NCBI GenBank assembly: GCA_035048485.1
Contig: CM068583.1
Location: forward strand, 23,287,341 to 23,351,340
Source of the DNA: Pteria penguin
Taxonomy: Eukaryota > Mollusca > Bivalvia > Pterioida > Pteriidae
Length of the DNA: 64,000 nucleotides
Reading direction: 5' to 3'
A program made the translations under genes and the position numbers. Below the pieces are notes generated by a model that searched no databases, had not been told where the DNA came from, and saw only the letters and a list, made by a program, of their open reading frames with translations. Below are positions 24,082 through 36,037 of this stretch, piece by piece. Each line of letters begins with the position of its first letter. The first letter of the stretch is position 1.

Positions 24082-24994
24082 ACATACGGATTCTAACGAA
24101 AAGCATGGTTATCAGCATTACCAATGCTACGGCCTCTGACAAAAAGCACCATTATCGGCTTTACCAACAAAGCGGTCTTTAACGAAAATTACGATTTTCA
24201 GCATTACCAACGATACGGCCTCTAACGAAAAGCACGATCATCAGCATTACCAACAAAGCGGTCTCTAACGAAAAGCACGACTGTCAGTATTACCAACGAT
24301 ACGGCCTCTGAAGAAAACCACCATTATCAGCATTACCAACGATACGGCCTCTAACGAAAACCATGATTATCAACATTACCAACGATACGGCCTCTAACGA
24401 AAAGCACGATTATCAGCATTACCAACAAAGCGGCCTCTAACGAAAAGCACGATTATCAGCATTACCAACGATACGACCTCTAACGGAAAGCGCAACTATC
24501 AGCATTACCAAAGATACGGTCTCTAACGAAAAGCACGACTATCAGCATTACCAACGACACGACCTCTAACCAAGAGCACGATTATTAGCATTACCAACGA
24601 TACGGTCTCTGACGAAAAGCACGACTATCAGCATTACCAACGATACGGCCTCTAACGAAAAGCACAACTATCAGCATTACCAAAGATACGGCCTCTAACG
24701 AAAAGCACGATTATCAGCATTACACACGATACGGCCTCTAACTAAAAGCACGACTATCAGCATTACCAACGATACGACCTCTAACCAAGAGCACGATTAT
24801 CAGCATTACACACGATACGGCCTCTAACGAAAAGCACGATTATCAGCATTACCAACGATACGACCTCTTACGAAAACCATGATTATCAGCATTACCAACA
24901 AAGCGGTCTCTAACGAAAAGCACGACTATCAGCATTACCAACGATACGACCTCGAATGAATACGCCTTATTATCAGTGTTACCAATGAAACGGC
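24082..24994. repeat. 43-bp minisatellite, about 21 units
   Basis: The unit is CAGCATTACCAACGATACGG then CCTCTAACGAAAAGCACGATTAT in two parts. A 43-base spacing was checked between GCATTACCAA at 24201, 24244 and 24287. Variant blocks recur: AACAAAGCGGTC for AACGATACGGCC, AACCAAGAGCACG for AACGAAAAGCACG, and CACACGAT for CCAACGAT. This suggests spread of multi-unit blocks. The edges decay gradually. No coding function is apparent. Confidence 0.95.
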
Positions 24995-25539
24995 TGCGAT
25001 AATTTACATGCATATTACTTGAAAGTCGACGATCAAGATCTTCATTAGAGATATACGTAGTAACCTACAATGTCCTTCATAGGTATTAATTCCATATCAC
25101 GACTGGAACTACTTATTCTAAATCTATGCACTTTCCTTTCCGACTGAACATTAAATATAAATGCATAGTTCACATGTGGAACAAGTTAATTGTACTCATG
25201 CACTCTATATAATCTTTCTAGTTTTTGTCGGTGGCATGGACATGAATCTAAATCATTTGGATCAAATTGTTTTCGTGGATTCGCATGCATCATCTAAATT
25301 AATATAATATTCACAAATTAGCTGTAAAAGCATACGTCGCAATAAACTTAAAATAATCATAATAACAATAATAAAGAAACCATTGTCGATTATGATTTTA
25401 TTCTTGTTCTTGTGTTTGGTTTGGTTTAGGTTTGGCCTGTTTGTTTGGATTCTTTTTACATCACACAAAAATTATTTTCGTAAATGACGATAGCTTCTGT
25501 CTGATAAATCACACAGGAACTTAGACCAATACAATGGGC
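24995..25539. other. Intergenic DNA, no gene seen
   Basis: Between the 43-bp array and a SINE relic. Nothing supportable. Confidence 0.4.
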
Positions 25540-25745
25540 CGTTCCGTAGTAGTTAGGGATCTTTTACGTGCCTTGGCTTCCGTGATATGAGAGCTCGTTT
25601 TATTACTGTCTTATCCGAAAGGTAGGACACTGCATGAAGTGTCACTGGTGGCACTCGAAACTAATACCTTTAAAACATTACCAACTGAATAATGATGAAG
25701 TCTATGTTTAGGCATTAGGTCAAGGTCTCTGTGGGGTGAATGTTA
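25540..25745 (-). repeat. SINE relic with the CTTTCGGATGAGAC-type body, minus strand
   Basis: Reverse-complemented, it carries CCTTTCGGATAAGACAG (body motif), then GGCACGTAAAAGATCCCTAA, and a box B-like TTTCGAGTGCC before them. The order is the same as in the intact SINE at 46948-47225, so this is an old reversed copy. Confidence 0.6.
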
Positions 25746-26425
25746 AAACGGAGTACAAATGCAGTTATTCTTAGCGAGCTTTAAAGAACTGTTATATACA
25801 GTAGCGCTTCGGAAATATAGCAAGTTATCCGAAATCTCAAAATAATAACTATTTTTTCTGTGAAAGGTACTATTTCACCATTTTTACCAAAAAGGTAATT
25901 TTTCACTTTGCTTTTTAGCAAATCGGCAAGAGTATTTTTTTACCATGGCCCTTTCATCCTTCCATAGTTTTGAGATCTGTGAATAAATAAGGTGACAGAA
26001 ATGATTTCGAGTACCAGTTTTAAACAATTATTGATTAGAATTTTCCTAACATTTGGATGAAAGTGTAGGAGTTTTTGGAAGAGTTATTGAAGGTAAAATT
26101 GCCTGGATGATTCATGACGTGTATTTACACATCTCTCCAAACTAGCACGGTGCCAATAACATTGTTATAGTCACAAAGCTCCCTTATTGATTTTCCGTGT
26201 GATGCACATTAATTTCAATATTCTACCTTGGTTGTCAACATATCAAATACAAAAAAAAAACCGTCAGTGACTCAGATTACGTGCTGTATTCACATTTGAC
26301 AGGACTTAGCAGCCATCTTGATAAAGTGAAAGCCACTGCTTTATTAGAATTTTAATACAGAAACCTTAAATCACTTAGACATGTTCTGTGGGTAAGCTTG
26401 AACGCAAAAAAAATAAAGAAAAGAA
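25746..26425. other. Intergenic DNA, no gene seen
   Basis: AT-rich. No frame, repeat or RNA gene that I can support. Confidence 0.4.
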
Positions 26426-26426
26426 A

Positions 26427-26560
26427 TCACCACTACCGCCACCACCACCACCATCGTCGCGGTCGTTATCATCATCATCATCATCACTACCACCACCACC
26501 TCCATCATCGTCGCTGTCGTCATCATCATCAACATCATCATTGTCATCGTTGTTATCGTA
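26427..26560. repeat. CAC/CAT trinucleotide-rich tract
   Basis: An imperfect run of CAC, CAT and CGT triplets. It reads as a histidine-rich open frame on the plus strand, but low-complexity triplets explain that fully, and no flanking protein domain is present. Confidence 0.9.
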
Positions 26561-28859
26561 GAAGTCGTCTTAATAAACTCAGATTTTTAAGATTGTTATT
26601 CCGTGAATATAACAGTGGTAGAATTTTACGCGCCAATTCGAAATGATGAATGATTCGTGTGTAAACATTAATATGGGATATAAAAAAATGAAGACTTAAG
26701 TTTACATATGTTTTAAGTAACGGACGCAGCAATTTCATAAGAAATTGTTTTAAATGGGGAAAAAATAAACCAGGTAGACTTAGATATGTTTTAAAATCAT
26801 TATTTTCCTAAACTTTTAATTGTTTGCAAAATAAATTTTAAATCGAAAAAATTTAATATGATAAAACATTTGAAATTTACATTTCTATGAATTTCATAAT
26901 ATAAAACCCTCCTCATATTTAACTTTACAAATAATTAAAGAAAAGAAAAGAAAACATGCATGTCCAAAACCCCATCAAAACCCAAGGTTCCCTATATATG
27001 TCTATCAAACACTATGACATTAAGACTGTGCGAAATATTAATGATATATACATAAATATATAATTTATACTACATCTATGATAAACGAAAAAGACAATAC
27101 AAAATATGCATGTATACATTCACACACCATTACCTACCTATTTGACTAAATCACAATCTGGATATGTTTTCTGCTATCCGTCTAACCGCCTGTCACAGCG
27201 GTAAATACAGAATGGCGTTCGTTATTCCACGACAGCTCCTGCTGTTTTATTACGCTACGGCGCTTTCCATTCGGAAACTATCGAACTGTGCGTAGAAATT
27301 TCAGCCAGTCGCTGTCTCTTTTCGGATAACTTCTGTGTCAGATAATTTACATTGGATTCGACTAAATCAATAATGCCGATTTACCCAGACAGTATAATTT
27401 GGATAGCTGTGGTTTGTAAATTAAAGTGTCTTGTTAATTCTAATTGTAAGAATACACAAACTGAAAGCTTGTATCTCGTAAATCAATGGAATTTATTATA
27501 TTATTGTATAAAATATACATTTAAACGAACTAGGTGGTCTCCGTGGTCAATTAAATTTTTGGTGAACGAGAGTGCATATTTCTATATTGTTCCCGTTATT
27601 TTCCATTTTAAGTCTGATTTATTAGGTAATTTGATTTATAATTCACTCCAGGGCCGTTTAGTGATCTAATGGTGATGTTATCATTTTTTGTTTATTTCAG
27701 TCAGCATTTTGTTGGACTAGTCCTCTTTTCTTCGGATGGTTTTTTTTTGTTTTTGTTTCTGTGATTGGTAAAAGGTATATTGACCCACTGATGTACGTGT
27801 TAATACCTCGTGTTCATTGTTTGAAATAAAGGACTTGCTTCAAGTATTTCAATTTGATTAAAATGAAATACACGTATCTAAGTCGTTCCCAATGCTAGAT
27901 ATTCATTAATGCCTGTTTTTAAGAGAGAGAGAGGGGGGGGGGGGGGGCGGGTTGCTAGATCTCACAGTGTATCTTTGGAAGCAATAGTGACCTAGCACTA
28001 TTCTGCATTCCAAAGCAACACTATGAGAAATATGAGGCAGGTAATATATGATATCCGTATTTTCTGTGATAAATGGATTGATTATCTATATCATGATAAT
28101 GGCGAAAAGCCCATTCAATTTTTTTTTTCAGCTTCTAAGATATTAAATAACAATGGAAAAAATCGATCGTCTGGGTAGCAAAATATGAAATTAAATTATT
28201 TATGGAAGATAACTCTGTTAAGCAAAAAGCGATAGTACCCAGCGAAGTGCTTGGTACTACTGCTTCAGAGCATCTGTAATGTTAGCCAATCATGATTTAC
28301 CTTGGATTTACCAGATGATGAACATAGTTTAAAAACCCATTTTTATGCTGGCGTTGTGTGGGCTGTGCTTGGTCGCAGAGAGTGCATTTATTAAAACACG
28401 GGAATTTTGCGACTATAATAGGAATCGTTTCTGACAACTATTAAAAACGTTTGCACAGGAAATTTGCAGCTTTATTTCAATGAAGTGATAATTTACTTAC
28501 TTGTTCCTATCCACAATTTTACAAAGTAAGTTCCGTAAAATCCACGAGCGTGAAATTCAAGTTATTTGTAAAATTCCTATATTAACATCATGACGATACA
28601 GGAAGTTATAGTAAACTGGCTGCTCGTTCATAGAAGTTACAGGGGATGCTGCGGAAAATCATTGACATGATCGGGTGATTAATGGTCCTTTTAATTTTTA
28701 AAGGCATGGGGTCGCTGTGCAAGCGTTAAAATGTTGTTAGAACGTGTTAAACCACGATTCCCGGCGTAGTCACAAAATTCCATGTTTTTCTTTTTGTTTT
28801 GTTTCATTTTGTTTTTTGTTTTCGTTTGTTGGGTTTTTAATGAAATTTCTTTGATCCAA
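26561..28859. other. Intergenic DNA, no gene seen
   Basis: It includes a GA/G tract at 27921-27950 ((AG)n passing into 15 G). A locally less AT-rich block at about 27180-27340 could be a regulatory or untranslated segment, but no frame supports that. Confidence 0.4.
27921..27950. repeat. (AG)n and poly-G tract
   Basis: AAGAGAGAGAGAG followed by about 15 G and CGGG. Confidence 0.9.
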
Positions 28860-28879
28860 ATCTGCACAAAGAGGATGTG

Positions 28880-29004
28880 TAAAAAGTAGTTTAGGGGCAG
28901 GTAATCTCGGACGAAGTAGTATCATGGTTCTTCATATAATTTTGCATACGGAAATAAACGGGACGTAAAACAAAACAATAATCAATCAATCAATCAATCA
29001 ATCA
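28880..29004 (+). repeat. 3' end of a SINE-type element with (AATC)n tail
   Basis: It ends GGGACGTAAAACAAAACAAT, followed by eight copies of AATC or CAAT. The same 'gacgtaaaacaataatca' end precedes the CAAA tail of the SINE at 46948-47225. The head is not recognisable. Confidence 0.55.
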
Positions 29005-29394
29005 GTCAAAGATGTGAGTAGGAAGTAGGGGATCAGTGCGCGTGTGATAATCTTAATTTCATATTACAATATGATTTCTCGCAACCGTCTTTTATATAGA
29101 ACTTTACATAAATGATATCTGTTCTCCAAGGGATGATTATGAAAGATAAAATGGGAAGTCATTCAGGAACTTATATTAGAAGAGAGTGCAAATGTGAAGA
29201 AGTTGATATAAAATGATGTTAAATAACCAATTAAAATAGTAATAATGACAAGTTCGTTTAAGACATTCTAATAGAAGGCATGTTACTTTGTCATCCACCC
29301 ATTCATCTATAGCATCACCAAATAAAGTGCTAGCATTCCGAGCGGTAGTCAATAGGGGACACATCCATCATACTAGACGAAATAGAGATGTAGG

Positions 29395-29510
29395 CTATCA
29401 CTTACCCCTGGAAGAACCACAGGTGGGATCGGGTGTCACTGAAGTGTAAGCATCCCCTGGTGACCGGTCACACCCGCCGTGATACCATAAGATTGTTTGA
29501 GCTAGTATAG
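29395..29510 (-). repeat. Copy of the CACGGCGGGTG dispersed repeat, reversed
   Basis: The text runs 'cccctggaagaaccacagg', 'ggcatcccctggtgaccgg' (with small differences), then CACACCCGCCGTGATACC. This is the best preserved of the three copies in the window. Noncoding. Confidence 0.65.
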
Positions 29511-29690
29511 CTCGTATTCATATGAGATGGTAGCGGTAAATACCGTGGTAACAATGGGTAAGAAGTCATGATAAGTAAAATTGTTAAGTATTATATTATC
29601 ACGGTACAAACGGCTTTACAAAGACTACAATCAAGTACGGAAATCAAAATTTCAGAACAGAGATTTCTAAAAAGTGTAAAGAAAGTTTTT

Positions 29691-29838
29691 ATCAGTGGCG
29701 GATCCAGGATTTCCAAAAGGGGCCCACATGTGAAAGTCAAGTATTAGCCAAAACACTCAGCCACTTTGAGTGCAAAACCTGAACTTTTACTCATACTTGT
29801 GGCTAAAAAGGCACCCCCTCTCTAAATCCTCCACTGTT
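29691..29838 (+). repeat. GGATCCAG-family dispersed element
   Basis: It opens ATCAGTGGCGGATCCAGG, has GTATTAGCCAAAACACTCAG inside, and closes with TAAATCCTCCACTG. That end is roughly the inverse of its opening (CAGTGGCGGAT), so the copy is bounded by short inverted repeats. Noncoding. Confidence 0.6.
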
Positions 29839-31469
29839 TAAATTTGCGAAGTGTAGACGTCATTTGGTATTTTGTAGTGTAAGAATGATAACTCTTCTAG
29901 TTACACGAGCAGTTCATTTGCAGTTTATTTTCTCTCTTAATGCTATACGATCGCTAAGTTGGACGCCAGTGCCATTGATTAGACCGCTAATTATGTTGAC
30001 ACCAATATCAAAATTAAAGCACTTCAAGTTTGACACAAATGTCGAGAGTTGGAAAACTTTAAATTTAACACTAATATTTTGGGTCCGAGCACTTGAGTTT
30101 GACAGGAATGTTTTGGAAAGCTTAATATCAATATCTTCAGCAACACCATTTGAAGTTTGACATAAATATTGAAAAAAACAGAAGGGTAGAGCACTTTATG
30201 TTTGAAAACATATCAGATATACTTTACAGATGAAGCGCTTTATATTTGATATCCGTGTCATAGGCTTTACACTACTATTATGTGTAATACTGAAATGAGA
30301 AGATACTGTACTTTATGTTCAATACGATGTCGTTCTTTAGAGAAATTTCTATCTTGCCATCGATATCTTAGAGTTAGACCCATCAAATTAGTTAGACCCA
30401 TAAAATTATGTTTACTTTTTCATCTTCGTCCAGCAAAACTTGCATTTGTGCCAAATGATATTGCACAATTTCATTTTTGTTAACTTGACGTTCATAAACT
30501 ATTACTTTTCCACTTGTAAACGAAAACTTTCATATGGTTTTATGTCAATTAACAATAAATACACAGATATGCTACATAGAGACTCAAGTGAAAGTTCAAA
30601 ATTATTAGCAGTATATTGAATGAAACAGTTTACGAGGAAGTGTATAGAACAAGTACACGTACGTAGTGTCTGATCAATCTCCCTATATGGAACTTCCTCA
30701 TCTCACAGAATGCCTTAGCTTGCTATTCATTGATTTAATCTGTTATTTCTATTTGTAATTTTGTAATTAATTATATCATCTCAGAAAGGCGCATAGTATC
30801 ACTTTTGTCCCAAATAACAAATCTGTACATAATAACATATTCTAATAGTTGTTTTCTATTTTTAACTTTTCATTCAATAATTAAACAGTTTATTTGCTTT
30901 TTCCATACCCACACTTCAAAAGTAGGCTATATATTGACTATTTTATTCTTTAATTATTTGAATTAATGCATTCCTTGAATAATACAAAGCCGAATTAATG
31001 TGTTTAATTATGTTTAGTGTAAATTGGGAAATGATGGATATTTCCTGCTTTCTTCCAACTTAACTTACTTAAAAGTTCGTGTTGTATTTACCTCTTTTTC
31101 ATTACAACTGCGTTTTACACTCATGCGACGATAACTTCTTGTTTGCGATTATGACCACAGAGCAATACATTCATACGCATTTTGTAATTCAAATATATAT
31201 ATTTACTTGTTTTCATCTATTTCTGATATACATTTTTACTATCATAATCTCTATTGTCATACAAACAAGTTTTGAAAATGAATATCTAAAGTACACGTGC
31301 ATGTAGTTCTAGTCAGAATTTATTTTGATAACTTACATATTTATAAAATGAGTGTGTGGGGTCAAAAAAAGGAAATTTTAAAATCTTTGCCAGTCAACCT
31401 GGACAGTCCCTGGTGAAAATACGTCTGCATGAGAGTTAGAATTTATTTCCTTTCTTTATCTATGTCAAT
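29839..31469. other. Intergenic DNA with an old degenerate repeat
   Basis: At about 30010-30330 phrases such as AGCACTTCAAGTTTGACA, GAGCACTTGAGTTTGACAGG and AGCGCTTTATATTTGATA recur at 40-80-base spacing, which looks like a decayed tandem repeat. Nothing gene-like is seen. Confidence 0.4.
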
Positions 31470-31664
31470 TAGGTGTTTGGCTTTTGGTCAAGTGATATCG
31501 GGTTCAAGTCCATAGTTCGCTGGTATCCTATGATCTTTCGGATGAGACGTACAGTAAAGATCAAGGTCCCGTGTCACGGTATAGACATGGCACGTACAAA
31601 GATTATTCACTGCTTTGGATACGTCCGTTACATATAAATAAGGGTTTCCGTGCTAGTGTCTTAC
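31470..31664 (+). repeat. SINE relic, plus strand
   Basis: A tRNA-like remnant with GGGTTCAAGTCC (31500-31511) is followed by the body CTTTCGGATGAGACGTA and GGTCCCGTGTCACGGTATAG then CATGGCACGTAC. It corresponds to the first two thirds of the intact SINE at 46948-47225. The adjacent inverted-repeat element begins where it stops. Confidence 0.65.
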
Positions 31665-31670
31665 GAAAAC

Positions 31671-31836
31671 CATGCGCGGATCCAGAAATTTTTGTCAGAG
31701 GGGGTCCAACCAAAAAAGGTAAATTTTTCTCTTAGAACAGGGGGGGTCCAACCCCGAAAATGCCCAAATATTACCTTTTTTTGGTAAAATTTTCGGATTC
31801 CAGGGGGGTCCAGACCCCCCTCTGTATCCACGCATG
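31671..31836. mobile_element. MITE of the GGATCCAG family with terminal inverted repeats and a 6-bp target duplication
   Basis: The left end is CATGCGCGGATCCAG and the right end CTGTATCCACGCATG, inverse to each other with two mismatches. The element is flanked on both sides by GAAAAC (31665-31670 and 31837-31842). The 166-bp body contains internal inverted segments (GGGGGTCCAACC, GGTAAATTTT / AAAATTTTCGG) and no frame. The family recurs at 17645, 29691 and 40676. Superfamily not determined. Confidence 0.75.
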
Positions 31837-32112
31837 GAAAACTGACAGAGTATAGGCGAATCCCTTGTCAGAAATCGAGTTTCACTGCCAGGCGTAAGCG
31901 GAGAGTTCTAACGAGGTTGCGCCGATACCATGTCAGTTGTTGTAAAACATTAGGTTTGTAACCCACTTCTGATGTTTTGACCTGGGAAAAATGCTTACAC
32001 ACGTTAGTTTTGAACGACGTCGCCAACCACGTTGGCAAGGAATGTGTGCATAATCTCTTTGTCACGGTAAATATGAGATTAGAGGACGTAAATATCTAAG
32101 AGCTTAGAGTGC

Positions 32113-33186
32113 ACCCAGCGTGTCGTGCTGGATGGTCAGTCATCCCCATCAACTACAGTAATATCCGGAGTCCTTCAGGGCAATGTTTTAGGACCTCTAC
32201 TTTTCTAGATCTTCATTAATGACTTACCATCTTCAGTAACATCTACCACCAGACTATTCGCAAACCATTGTCTCATGCATAGGAAGATCAAGACATCAGA
32301 AGGCCAGGCTAACTTGCAGAAAACCTCGACAAGCTGCAGGATTGGGAGGACCAATGGCTTATGCGCTTTAACCCTGATAAGTGCGAAGTGATACGGGTTA
32401 CCAACAGATAGACCTTCCCCCTTCTTGCCGATTACACCATCCACAGCCAAACATTGAGCACGGTTGACTCTGCAAAGTACCTAGGCTCAACCATCACCAA
32501 AAACCTTAGCTGGGATACACATATTGATAAGATCACTAAGAAGGCAAATTTCACCTTGCCTTTTGAGTAATCAGCAGATGCCCGCAACATCCATCAAGGC
32601 ACAGTGCTACTCCACCCTAGTGAGACCCACCATCGAGTATGCTAGCAGTGTGTGGAGCCCAGCTAAGAAGGAGACAATCAACAAGCTAGAGAGGGTACAG
32701 CGGAGGGCAGCTAGATTCACAATTGGAGATTACCAGCGCACAAGCAGTGTAACTTCTATGCTACAGCAACTCCAATGGCAGCCGCTCCACCTAAGAAGAG
32801 GCTGAGGCATTTCAGGTAGTCATACTGTACAGCATAGTATACAACCTTGTGGGCATACCTGCAGATTGCTACCTTCATAAGTCAACAATGAGGACCAGAG
32901 CCAGAGGTCACACCCTCCGCTTCCTTGTACCACACACCAGAACTACAGTGTGCAACTTGAGATATCCTTCTTCCCCGAAGCTATTAGGCTTTAAATTCAA
33001 CTTCCAGGAGCAGTGGAGGCCCCAACTTTGGATAGCTTCAAGACCCAGCTGCCCAACGCCTCAGTGTATAAGAGGACTCTGCCATTTTTATCCAGTTCTT
33101 TACTTTCATTGTATTTGCTGAGCACTGTACTGTATTTGGACGTTCACTCCTTCAGGCAGAGTGCGATATACTGGTAGAAGAAGAAT
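32113..33186 (+). pseudogene. LINE reverse-transcriptase fragment, C-terminal part, dead
   Basis: Conceptual translation gives TQRVVLDGQSS, then SGVLQGNVLGPLLF and, after a stop codon, IFINDLPSS. This is the region before the catalytic box of a non-LTR reverse transcriptase. The box itself reads FANHCLMH instead of F/YADD, so both catalytic aspartates are gone. Downstream are AKYLGSTITKNLSWDTHID, then (32524-32805) VRPTIEYASSVWSP and LERVQRRAARF, the typical conserved C-terminus of CR1/jockey-like LINEs, and a degraded tail with IRLWNS-like sequence near 32980. Stops and frameshifts break it several times. The 5' part (endonuclease and first RT motifs) is missing, as in a 5'-truncated insertion. 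Confidence 0.85.
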
Positions 33187-33329
33187 ATAATGGCAATTAA
33201 AGATCCTTCACGACTTGTGCATAGCACACAGATATGAGACTATGCAACAGTAAAGCACCACCACTTTGTAAGCGAAAAATTAATGATCAATAAACAAAAT
33301 ATTCATACATCGCCGCTACACGTATTTGT

Positions 33330-33517
33330 ATTTCCCGCGCACAGTAGAACTGAATCATTTTGTAGGAAAATGATTGGTTAGTATTTTTAGATAAAAACCC
33401 AAATAATGAAATATGGCAGCCTTCCGAAAGATGAGTAAACTCTGGGCATCGTAGGGCTTTGTGACAATGATATTTTTAATAACAGCTTTCTTGCAACATT
33501 TCGACGAAATATAAGAG
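33330..33517 (+). promoter_or_regulatory. Speculative promoter and first-exon candidate
   Basis: A less AT-rich patch holds TTTCCCGCGC (E2F-like, 33331-33340), an ATTGGT box (33372) and ATAAAAA. A strong consensus donor GAG|GTAGGT ends the segment at 33517/33518. It could be an upstream noncoding exon of the plus-strand GTPase gene 13 kb downstream, which appears to have an untranslated exon. Nothing in the sequence proves the link. Confidence 0.2.
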
Positions 33518-33518
33518 G

Positions 33519-34473
33519 TAGGTTCACTGCCAACATAAGTCGCATGCAGATTGGCATAGAAAGGGGTGAGGCTAGGTCAGCTTCTTTGAAATTGTTTCGT
33601 CAATTGCTCTTTCAACCCTTTGATTATATCATCTTTCAGCCATTAATCATTTGAAATATTATTAAATGGTAAATCTACATTAGTAAACTTGAATCTATGG
33701 TAGACTATGTCAGATTAATTTAAAATGCGAAATAGCCATCTAGCCCGACCGAATTTCTTCTGATTAGGGTTAAATTTAATTTTACTAGTATTACTGCTGT
33801 GAAATTTATTTAGAATTACTGACGAGGTTAACACTTAAAGGTGAAAAACAGTAATCTCTATCTCATCACTTAACTTAACTGACCTATTTGTAAACTGATG
33901 TTTCCATTCTTACAATTGCATACTATTAATTACCTGTACAATTTTTATTATACTAAAATGATTCTCTAAGTCAGACCTCCGGGTATTTGATAGTGAGCAT
34001 TCGGAACATTTGGTGTAAAGCATTGGACTTTACCATAGAGAACAATGTGTATTCATGGGAGGAATTTAGGTAAAAAAGAATAATTAGAATATTTTGTCAT
34101 TCAAACAGGTATATTTTAAATTGTTTTATACATCGCATTTCATAATAAAACGCCTTCCAAATTGATACAGAAGAACTTAAAGTTGTATTAACGCTAATGA
34201 TAAACCTTGAGTTTTACCCCAAGTGTCATGACCTTTGGTTTCTACGTAGAACAGTAGAGACAGTGACATCACGCGCCTACTTCAAGAATTGAATTATACA
34301 TGTACGTGGTCCCCAGGAACAAATGATTTAAGAGACAATCACACAAATGCATACATGTAACAATCATTGCTTTCTACAATCATTTTCAATGATTCAGCAG
34401 AAATAAACAAGTATTAATGATAACATTTTTGGAAAATTGACTTCAATTTAAAAAGACATCTCTGTAACATACA
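33519..34473. other. Intergenic DNA, no gene seen
   Basis: AT-rich, with no supportable frame or repeat. Confidence 0.4.
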
Positions 34474-35042
34474 CAGGGTTTTCCCTTAAGCATGATATGT
34501 GGGTCTCGTAAAACCACACATAACACATGTGTCACACATAAAACCACTTTGAGATGCACAAATTAATTATAAATGAGTTTCTGAGGATTCCCTATAGTTT
34601 TGAAATGAAGCTTTAAATTACCTACTGGGTATATGTTGCCAGTTCCATTCTAGTTTTTTTCACTTGGCAGCAGATAACTCCATTTGTGAACGTCAAATAC
34701 TGAAATAACCCCTAATGACCCCTGTTATAATAAAGGTTGCTTCTGAGATTGTTCATATGGGCATAACATTCAAACTCAATTAAGACTACTTTACAATGGC
34801 CATAGCGATGTGTTTTTAGGATATAAGATGATGCGCCATTCGGCCTACAGTGTATGTGAAAAACATGTATTAAAATCATGTTGTAAATCATTTTTTTCTC
34901 ATTTGTTTATTTTATGTAGGTTCAGTCACAATACTTAAGCCATTTTTGCTCAGTGAGACTCAAAACTTTACCATGGGACTCACAAAATGTAATTTTGTGG
35001 ATCCTAGAGATTCGCTAAAATCAGACCTTAGGGAAAACCCTG
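34474..35042. mobile_element. hAT-like non-autonomous element, 569 bp
   Basis: It starts CAGGGTTTTCCCT and ends with its exact inverse AGGGAAAACCCTG, a 13-bp perfect terminal inverted repeat. CAGGG ends of this form are usual in hAT transposons. Subterminal segments near both ends (GTCTCGTAAAACCACACA; CTCACAAAATGTAATTTTG) look imperfectly palindromic. No transposase frame is present. I did not find a convincing 8-bp target duplication. Confidence 0.65.
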
Positions 35043-36037
35043 CATACTGAATATACTATAATATAGTTTACAACAGAAGGTGAACTTTTCAACATACTCT
35101 TTTGGAGAAGCTGCACAAATGTTGCAGTTATGAATTCCATAACGGTAATTTAGAATTGTCAACTTTCTGTTGAAACTATGCTCCATACCCGGTATTTTTG
35201 TTTTCTAATGTGCCCTTTTCAGCCTTTGAATTTCATTTTCAAATCAAATTCCAAATTTCAATTTTATAGTATTTGAAATTTGATTAAGATTTGATTTTGA
35301 TTTTGATTAGGGATAACTCAGTCTGATGGGACTTCCTTGTAAAATGGATAGTGGGCAATACATGTATTCTTTTGAACACTCTAGTTAAACATTTTTCATG
35401 CCGAAATACAGTGAGTAGTGATTTGGGTCTCAAGTTTTAATTTGTTGAAATGACAGATACTGAGACAGAGAGATAGAAGTAAAAAAAAAATCATCTCATA
35501 AAAATCCTTCCTGGCAGTCAAAAGATTAATGAAAGTCCTCTCTGTTACAGGTGAAGCAATATGCCCTGTATATTGAATATACTACTTTTTACAAGTTGTC
35601 ATATCACAGTGCAGTCTCTCTCCTCTTGTTTATCACAATATTGTAATTGTGACCTGCAGCAAACAGTTAAAAGGAAGAGTTTTACATCATGACTCTGGGG
35701 TAGATTGTTAATAACATGGGATAATTGGCCAAGTTTCTTACCAGATCTTTTGTGATTTAGTCTGCTAAGGCAAGTCTGCACTCAGGTTTTATAAGGGAAC
35801 AATTGAAGTTGACATTTCCTTTGAGTGACTGTCAGTGATAAAACAATTATGATTGTCAAGTCTGAAGTGAAGCTGTGATCTCCCCAGGAAAATTATAAGG
35901 AATGTCACTTATACCACATCACTTCCATGTACATTGTACAAATGTATAACTATAACTCTTTCACAAAATTATTATGTGCCTTTACTCTTCTCACAGATCC
36001 TCTTTCCCTCCTACAATAGTTAGACTGTATGTTACAC
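35043..36037. other. Intergenic DNA, no gene seen
   Basis: AT-rich. A GATTTGATTTTGATTTTGAT low-complexity patch lies near 35282-35305. Nothing else. Confidence 0.4.

Noticed and set aside
24082..24994. CRISPR-like array
   Set aside because: Units are contiguous tandem copies without unique spacers, in a eukaryotic sequence.
26398..26646. Histidine-rich 82-codon frame
   Set aside because: Produced by a CAC/CAT trinucleotide tract. The part after the tract has no recognisable sequence.
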